64,000 bases of DNA from Hordeum vulgare subsp. vulgare (Eukaryota; Streptophyta; Magnoliopsida; Poales; Poaceae). The notes under the pieces were generated by a model, which was given only the letters and a program-made list of their open reading frames with translations, made no database searches and had not been told where the DNA came from. A program made the position numbers and the translations under genes. The stretch covers positions 354,761,823 through 354,825,822 of the forward strand of contig NC_058524.1 of NCBI RefSeq assembly GCF_904849725.1. The letters run 5' to 3'. This document shows, piece after piece, positions 58,152 through 64,000 of this stretch (its first letter is position 1; each line of letters opens with the position of its first letter).

Positions 58152-59066
58152 TTTTTATAGAGGAATTAGGGGTATGAACTAATTGAACAGGCCATGTGCA
58201 TGCACCAAAATATTCAACCTTTCTTTTTCTTGTTCAAGCTTTTATTTGAACTATTTTACACGAGAGATTATTTTCTTCACTTGAACATCAAGTATTGTTT
58301 GTATCAAAACGAGGGTATCTTTGAACTCTGTAAATTATTGAGAAGGTACTAGACATATTTACATATACTATTAGACTCATAGATGGGTGGGTTCCTTTGT
58401 CAAGTAACAAATGAAAAAGACTTGTATTCAGAATTTTCAGTTCTGTCTATTTATTTATTTTCCTCAAACGCCCCTAAGACACGAACTGCACCTCATCTCG
58501 CACCTGACTTCATTGATGACGGCACCGTTACCGCTCGGTGAGCTCTTCCTCTTGTTTCGTTCTCCTCAGTTTTTATTTTTCTTCATGCTCCGCTCCTTAA
58601 TTTCTACGATTTTTCTTGCTCTTGTTCTCAGTTTCTTGGTCATATCCAGGTCCAGCAACCATTATTAATAGGCCTTTTTGGTGAAGTTTCTGAGCGCGAC
58701 AACAAGACTTTTCGAATCTAAAAGGAGTACCAATGATTGTGCCCTGATTGCACTATTATGCTCCATTTGCATTACTTAGCTAGTTGTTCCAAAATTCATT
58801 TTCGTCTTAGCATTGACCAAGAGAAATGAAAGATAAAAAGAATAATTTCTAAGATAAAAAGTTACCCTTACATTCTTTTAGCTTCTAGTTTACTTCCTTT
58901 CGTCTCACTTACTTCATATCAATGGTTCATTCTTTTATGTGAGAAGTCCATGACATGCTTATTTAGCATGTTTACTTGTGCTGATGTCTAAATTTTTCAT
59001 TGCAACTATACTCATGATGTACTGCTAGCTATCGTTGATGACGTGTCTATGTAGGAATGAAGAGCT
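58152..59066 (+). repeat. 0.9-kb direct repeat, copy 2 (cut by copia)
   Basis: Homologous to 55606-56513. It stops at GGAATGAAGAGCT exactly where the copia LTR begins; its remaining part would lie beyond the element, outside the window. Confidence 0.85.
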
Positions 59067-59207
59067 TGTTAGAGTAATAATATAAGTCATCTACCCTTTT
59101 GTATTTATCCCAATATATAAGGGGTTTCCTGCATATAGTCCACCACCTGTACATGTATAAATACCGACCTATGGCCTCATGGGAATACAAGTTGCATATT
59201 CCTAACA
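59067..59207 (+). repeat. Copia 5' LTR (141 bp)
   Basis: TGTTAGAGTAATA to ATTCCTAACA with TATAAATA at 59156-59163. It is unusually short for a copia LTR. Confidence 0.92.
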
Positions 59208-59222
59208 TGGTATTAGAGTTAG
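59208..59222 (+). other. Copia primer-binding site
   Basis: TGGTATTAGAGTTAG directly after the LTR; TGGTATCAGAG is the initiator tRNA-Met consensus, so one C to T change is present. Confidence 0.85.
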
Positions 59223-59782
59223 GTCAATTTTCTGCACGCTGCAACTCGTGCAATTGGTCCGTCTCTCCTCTCCCGATCGAGCTCGTCCTCGATCTGCTGT
59301 TCCTAATCGAACTCGTCCTTGATCTCCTCCTCCCGCCCCGATTAAAGCTTCTGCCTTGCGAAGCCGCTCGGTCTTCCTCGAGCTGCTTCCCTGCCGCTGC
59401 TTCAGTCTCCCATCGCCCCGCTCGACATCTCCAGTCCCGCCAATCCCGTCGCCTCCCGTCCCCGCCAGTCCCTGCATCCCGATCGGTAGGGCGAGGCAGA
59501 TTGGATCTCAATCTGCTGCACTAGTCTCGCCGCCTCCGCCGCCGCCAGTTGCCCTCGATTCGGCCGCCGCACTCCGTCGCGTGGCTCACCTGCGCCTTGT
59601 CGTGACGAAGCCAGGAGGCCCCGGGACAGAACAGGGAGCCCTGCGTCCCGATCGGTAGGGCGAGGCGGATTGGATCTGCATTCCGTCCTGATATCGACCG
59701 GATTGGATCCTCCAGTATCCCGTCCCGATCTTGACCAGATTGGATCCTCTCGTTCCGATCTTGACTGATCCTCTCGAAAAAA
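59223..59782 (+). other. Copia leader with internal repeats
   Basis: GC-rich, non-coding. CCCGATCGGTAGGGCGAGGC occurs twice (59477, 59646) and GATTGGATCCTC twice or more (59702-59745), so short direct duplications built up the leader. Confidence 0.75.
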
Positions 59783-60745
59783 ATGTCTACTGCATCGGGC
59801 TATGTTGGCGTCCCTCGTTGTTCGTTGATCTTCGATGGTAGTAACTACACCGAGTTCATTGGCTTCATGCGCATCTACATGCATGGCATCCGTCTCTGGG
59901 ATGTTCTCTGTGGCGAGGTTTGCTGTCCGCCACGTCCGGTTCCTCCTGTGGCTCCCACTCCGCCGATCCCTCCGCCTCTTCATGCGGATGCTCCTCAGAC
60001 TGCGGAGGATGCAACTAAGGTTGGTGATGAGGCTGCTATCCGTGCTTATGATGAGAAGGTTTTGGCTTATGAGGAGGCTCTTCAGGTGTATCATGGTGCT
60101 CTGTCCATTTATACCCAGTGTCTCGATGATGATGCTCGTGCTGCCGCTGTTCTCACTGCTAGTGTTCTGCCTCAGTTTGCTTCTGAGTTTCTGGGCCTTC
60201 CTACTGTATTTGAGATGTGAACCCGCCTTCGTCAGTGCTATGAGCCCTCTGGTGATGCCTTATACCTCTTTGTGGTCCGTCAGGAGCATGCTCTTCAGTA
60301 GGGTGACTCTACTGTTGATGACTTCTATGCACAGAGCTCTGCTATCTGGCGCCAGCTTGATTCTCTCCGTAGTGCTGGTTGTCATACTTGCCCCTGTTGC
60401 TAGGCTATCCAGGCCAACTTGGAGTTTCATCGCGTCTACGAGTTCCTGTCTCGGCTCTGTAAGGAGTTTGAGCCCCGACATGCTCAGTTGTTTGCTCGTG
60501 GCCGTATTTCTCTCATGGAGGCGCTTTCTGAGATTCGTGCTGAGGAGACTCGCTTACGTGGTGCTGGTTTGCCGGAGGTTCCCTCTGTACTCGCTGCTCG
60601 GGCTCCTTCTACGCCACCTGCTGCACCGACTCCTTCTCGCTCGATTGCTCCGCCGCTCTTGCCCACTCCTTCTGGAGGCTCAGGTCACCCCGTCCACATT
60701 GCGGCTACCACAACAATGATGGTCATATTGAGTCCTAGTGCTACA
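59783..60745 (+). pseudogene. Copia gag
   Basis: Starts MSTASGYVGVPR. Core motifs GSNYTEFIGFM, TQCLDDDARAAA and ASEFLGLP match the minus-strand copy. Stops: TGA 60218-60220 (Trp in the other copy), TAG 60299-60301 and 60401-60403 (Gln in the other copy), TAG 60736-60738 inside the zinc knuckle. A frameshift near 60695 changes from the gag frame to the pol frame. Confidence 0.88.
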
Positions 60746-61383
60746 TGAAGAAGAAACATCAGCGCAAGGCGCGATCATCCTCTTCACGGACTTCGTCATC
60801 GTCATCTACCTCGACAGCTTCAACCATCGCTTTGACTCAGTAGGATATTCTGAGACTTAAGCGTCTGCTCGCTGCTTCGGGTTCTTCCTCGACGGGTACT
60901 GCTGGTTCTGTGACTGAGTGTTCCCGCACTGAGCAACCACCTTCTACACAGTCAGGTACATCCCCATGGGTTCTGGACTCTCGAGCTTCCTTTCATATGT
61001 CTTCTAATTCTTCCACTCTGTCCTCTCTTCGATCGCTTGCTTCTCCTGTTCATGTTCTCACTTCTCAGGGTACTCGTCTTTGTGTCGTTAGTCGAGGCAA
61101 TCTTACCACTCCTTCTTATTCTGTTCCTGATGTTGCTCATGTTCCTCGACTTACCATGAATCTGTTTTCCGCTGGTCAACTTGCTGATTCTGGTTGTCGC
61201 GTCATCCTTGACATTGACTCTTGTTCTGTCCAGGACCGTCGCACATACACTCTGGTTGGGGCTGGTCCTCACCGCCGTGATTCTCAGGGTCTTTGGGAGT
61301 TGGACTGGCTTCATGTTCCTTCTGCTGCCCACTCTATCGCCAGTTCTTCCGCTTTGGTCGCCTCAGCTACTGGTTCCTTCCAG
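60746..61383 (+). pseudogene. Copia protease region
   Basis: A TAG lies at 60841-60843. The active-site segment reads WVLDSRASFHMSS, with Arg where the DSGA motif needs Gly. [18 protein letters not shown] and the DWLHVPS stretch follow. The frame is open from 60844 to 61395. Confidence 0.82.
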
Positions 61384-62688
61384 CAGTGGTATCATTGACT
61401 TGGTCATCTGTGTGGTTCTCGTTTGTCGTCGTTAGTTCATCGATGTCTTCTGGGATCTGTCTTAGGAGATGGCTCTTTAGAGTGTCAGGGTTGTCATCTT
61501 GGCAAGCAGATTCAGTTACCATATCCACATAGTGAGTCAGTGTCTAAGCGTCCTTTTGATTTAGTTCATTCCGATGTATGGGGTCCGGCTCCCTTCTCTT
61601 CGAAAGGGGGTCATAAATACTATATTATTTTCATAGATGACTTCTCTCGTTACACATGGCTTTATTTCATGACTTCTCGTAGTGAGGTGTTGTCTATTTA
61701 TAAGCATTTTGCTGCAATGGTTCATACTCAGTTCTCTTCTCCCATTCGTGTGTTTCAAGCTAACTCCGATGGCGAGTATATCTCTAAGATGTTGCGTGGT
61801 TTTCTTGCTAAGCAAGGGACCCTCTCTCAATTCTCTTGTCCTGGGGCTCACGCTTAGAATGGCGTGGCTGAGCGCAAGCATTGTCATCTTCTTGAGATGG
61901 CTCGTGCATTGATGATTGCTGCCTCTCTCCCGCCTCATTTTTGGGCTAAGGCCGTTTCCACCTCCACCTATCTCATCAATCTCCAACCTTCAGCTGCTCT
62001 ACAGGGTGGTGTTCCTTATGAGCGTCTTTTTGATCGTTCTCCCGACTATTCAATGCTTCACTTGTTTGCTTGTGTTTTCTATGTTCTTCTTGCTCCCCGC
62101 GAACGCACCAAACTGACCGCTCAGTCTGTTGAGTGTGTCTTCTTAGGCTATAGTGATGAGCATAAGGGCTATCGTTGTTGGGATCCTATCGGTCGTCGGA
62201 TGCATATCTCTCGGGATGTGACTTTCGATGAGCCTCGTCCCTTCTACCCACGCCCATCTTCCTCGACCTTTTCAGTGGAGGATATCTATTTCCTCACTTT
62301 TCCTGACACACCTATCACACCCGTCGAGCCTTTGCCTATTCGTTCTGCTCCCTCTGCTTCTCCACCTCCAGTGGATTTGTCGCCACCATCTTCCACGGTC
62401 TCCTCGTCTAGCATGTCACCGGTTTCTACACCTTCATCTCCGGTGACTTCTTCGTCGCCACTCCCCGATTCTACCATGGCGATTCCTCCTTCCATTGTTC
62501 CATCTTTTCCTTAGTGTTACACTTGTCGTTCACGGTCTGTGAATGCCTCTGTGGATGTGTCGTCATCCTCGTCTCAGCCTACTTATGGCTCGCATTCTCG
62601 TCCTCGTCCGCCTGTTGATCACTTTGGATTTTCCACCACTGGTGCTGCTGTTCTTGAGCCGACTACTTATCATCAGGCTGTTGTTCAT
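61384..62688 (+). pseudogene. Copia integrase
   Basis: HHCC domain (LGHLCGS ... [14 protein letters not shown]), with TGA at 61396-61398 where the other copy has Arg. Core: [30 protein letters not shown] and NGVAERKH give the three acidic catalytic residues. TAG at 61855-61857 precedes NGVAE. The tail [17 protein letters not shown] (about 62135-62185) marks the point where the intron 4 copy was duplicated. TAG at 62512-62514 lies in the Ser/Pro linker. Confidence 0.88.
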
Positions 62689-63480
62689 CCTGAATGGCAG
62701 TTTGTGATGGCGGAGGAGATTGCTGCTCCTCAACGCACTGGTACATGGGATCTTGTTGCCCTTCCTCCCGGAGTCCGTCCCATCACTTGTAAGTGGGTCT
62801 ACAAGGTTAAGACTCGCTCCGTTGGTTCTCTTGAGCGTCACAAAGCTCGTCTTGTGGCTCGTGGTTTTTAGCAGGAGCATGGTCGTGATTATGACGAGAC
62901 TTTTGCTCCTATGGATCATATGACCACTATTCGTACACTTCTTGCCGTGGCCTCTACATGCCACTGGTCTCTCTCTCAGCTTGATGCTAAGAATGCTTTT
63001 CTTAATGGTGAGCTGCGTGACGAGGTGTACATTCAGCCACCACGTGGCTATTCTGTTCCTGATGGCATGGTATGTCGTCTTCGTCGCTCTCTCTATGGCC
63101 TTAAGCAAGCCCCCCGCGCCTGGTTTGAGCGTTTTGCCTCTGTGGTGACTGCCGCTGGTTTTTCAGCCAGTGCTCATGATCCAGCATTATTTATTCACCT
63201 TTCTCCTCATGGACGGACTCTTCTTCTTCTCTATGTTGATGACATGGTCATCTCTGGGGATGACCCCGAGTATATTGCCTTTGTCAAGGCCCGTCTTAGT
63301 GAGCAGTTCCTTATGTCTCATCTTGGACCTCTTTGCTACTTTCTTGGGATTGAAGTCTCTTCTACCTCTGATGGCTTTTTTATATCCCAGGAAAAGTATA
63401 CCTAGGATCTTCTTGCTCGTGCTTCTCTTACTGATGAGCGCATTGTTGAGACTCCTATGGAGCGTAATGTTCACCTCTGT
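62689..63480 (+). pseudogene. Copia reverse transcriptase
   Basis: [53 protein letters not shown] and the intact catalytic YVDD (63232-63243). TAG codons at 62869-62871 and 63403-63405 replace Gln. [13 protein letters not shown] (from about 63425) is the other end of the segment amplified in the intron 4 copy. Confidence 0.9.
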
Positions 63481-64000
63481 GCTACTGATGGTGATCCCCT
63501 GCCTGACCCGACGCGTTATCGTCATCTTGTTGGCAGTCTTGTTTATCTAGCTGTCACTCGTCCGGATATCTCTTATCCGGTTCATATTCTGAGTCAGTTC
63601 GTCTCTGCTCCCACATCGGTTCACTACAGTCATCTTCTCCGTGTTCTTCGATATCTTCGGGGCACGATCTCTCACCGTCTATTCTTTCCTCGCTCCAGTT
63701 CTTTACAGCTTCAGGCCTATTCAGATGCTACGTGGGCTAGTGATCCTTCAGATCGCCGTTCACTTTCTGCTTACTGTGTTTTTCTTGGTGGTTCTCTCAT
63801 TGCCTGGAAGACGAAGAAACAAATTGCAGTTTCTCGTTCGAGTGCAGAGGCTGAGTTGCGAGCGATGGCTCTTTTGACGACAGTGGTGACTTGGTTTCGG
63901 TGGTTAGTTCAGGATTTTGGTGTTTCTGTCACTACACTGACTCTGCTCTTATCTGACAGTACAGGTGCTATTAGCATTGCACACGATCTTGTGAAGCATG
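63481..64000 (+). pseudogene. Copia RNase H (partial, window end)
   Basis: [20 protein letters not shown], then [33 protein letters not shown] and [14 protein letters not shown] hold the acidic active-site residues. No stop in this frame after 63405, so this end is better preserved than gag. Confidence 0.88.

Larger units (their letters stand above)
59067..64000 (+). mobile_element. Ty1/copia element, + strand, runs off the window
   Basis: 5' LTR 59067-59207, primer site from 59208, leader, gag, protease, integrase, RT and RNase H in copia order. The element reaches the window end within RNase H (motif HDLVKH). LTR and proteins match the minus-strand copia in SERK intron 4. Eight in-frame TAG and two TGA codons plus a gag-pol frameshift make it inactive. 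The left flank GAGCT (59062-59066) is the expected half of its TSD. Confidence 0.93.

Overview
This window looks like nuclear DNA from a grass, most likely a large Pooideae/Triticeae-type genome. The evidence is one intron-rich receptor-kinase gene whose protein closely resembles rice SERK1/BAK1, buried in nested LTR retrotransposons and MITEs of grass type. The species call is inference. I saw no bacterial-type operons, CRISPR arrays, tRNA or rRNA genes.

Layout. (1) 1-11808: the 3' part of a Ty3/gypsy-type element on the + strand (T-rich non-coding internal DNA, then a long LTR with its own TATA box). A decayed Sirevirus-like element is inserted in that LTR (5643-9039, 5-bp target duplication CGTGT). 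A second LTR-end fragment follows (10627-11808). (2) 11809-30981: a SERK gene. About 120 bp of leftover DNA and an 855-bp MITE-like element lie directly upstream of a short 5' leader. Eleven exons (12934-30981) splice to 1869 nt, a complete 622-residue LRR receptor kinase. Intron 4 (15237-28192) is about 13 kb and holds an inverted Ty1/copia element, a Tourist-like MITE and the 3' end of a gypsy chromovirus. In the copia element the integrase-to-reverse-transcriptase segment has been amplified into a two-level tandem array. (3) 30982-34986: the SERK 3' flank, short tandem repeats, a DUF868-family pseudogene with a 90-bp triplication, a MITE and unassigned DNA. (4) 34987-55575: a minus-strand gypsy chromovirus (444-446 bp LTRs, TSD CTCCC) split by a 14.5-kb Sirevirus (36721-51260, 1.4-kb LTRs, TSD GTTTA). 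The Sirevirus carries a very long accessory ORF preceded by what looks like its own promoter. (5) 55576-59066: two copies of a 0.9-kb direct repeat, a microsatellite and a MITE. (6) 59067-64000: the 5' LTR, gag and most of pol of a + strand copia element of the same family as the one in SERK intron 4; it runs off the window.

Only SERK looks like a functional host gene. It would act at the plasma membrane as a co-receptor for ligand-binding LRR receptor kinases (brassinosteroid, immune and developmental signalling in the known family). The transposons are all damaged but keep enough structure (TSDs, shared lesions, LTR divergence) to order the events: copia death before its amplification, gypsy before Sirevirus, and copia insertion into one copy of the 0.9-kb repeat.
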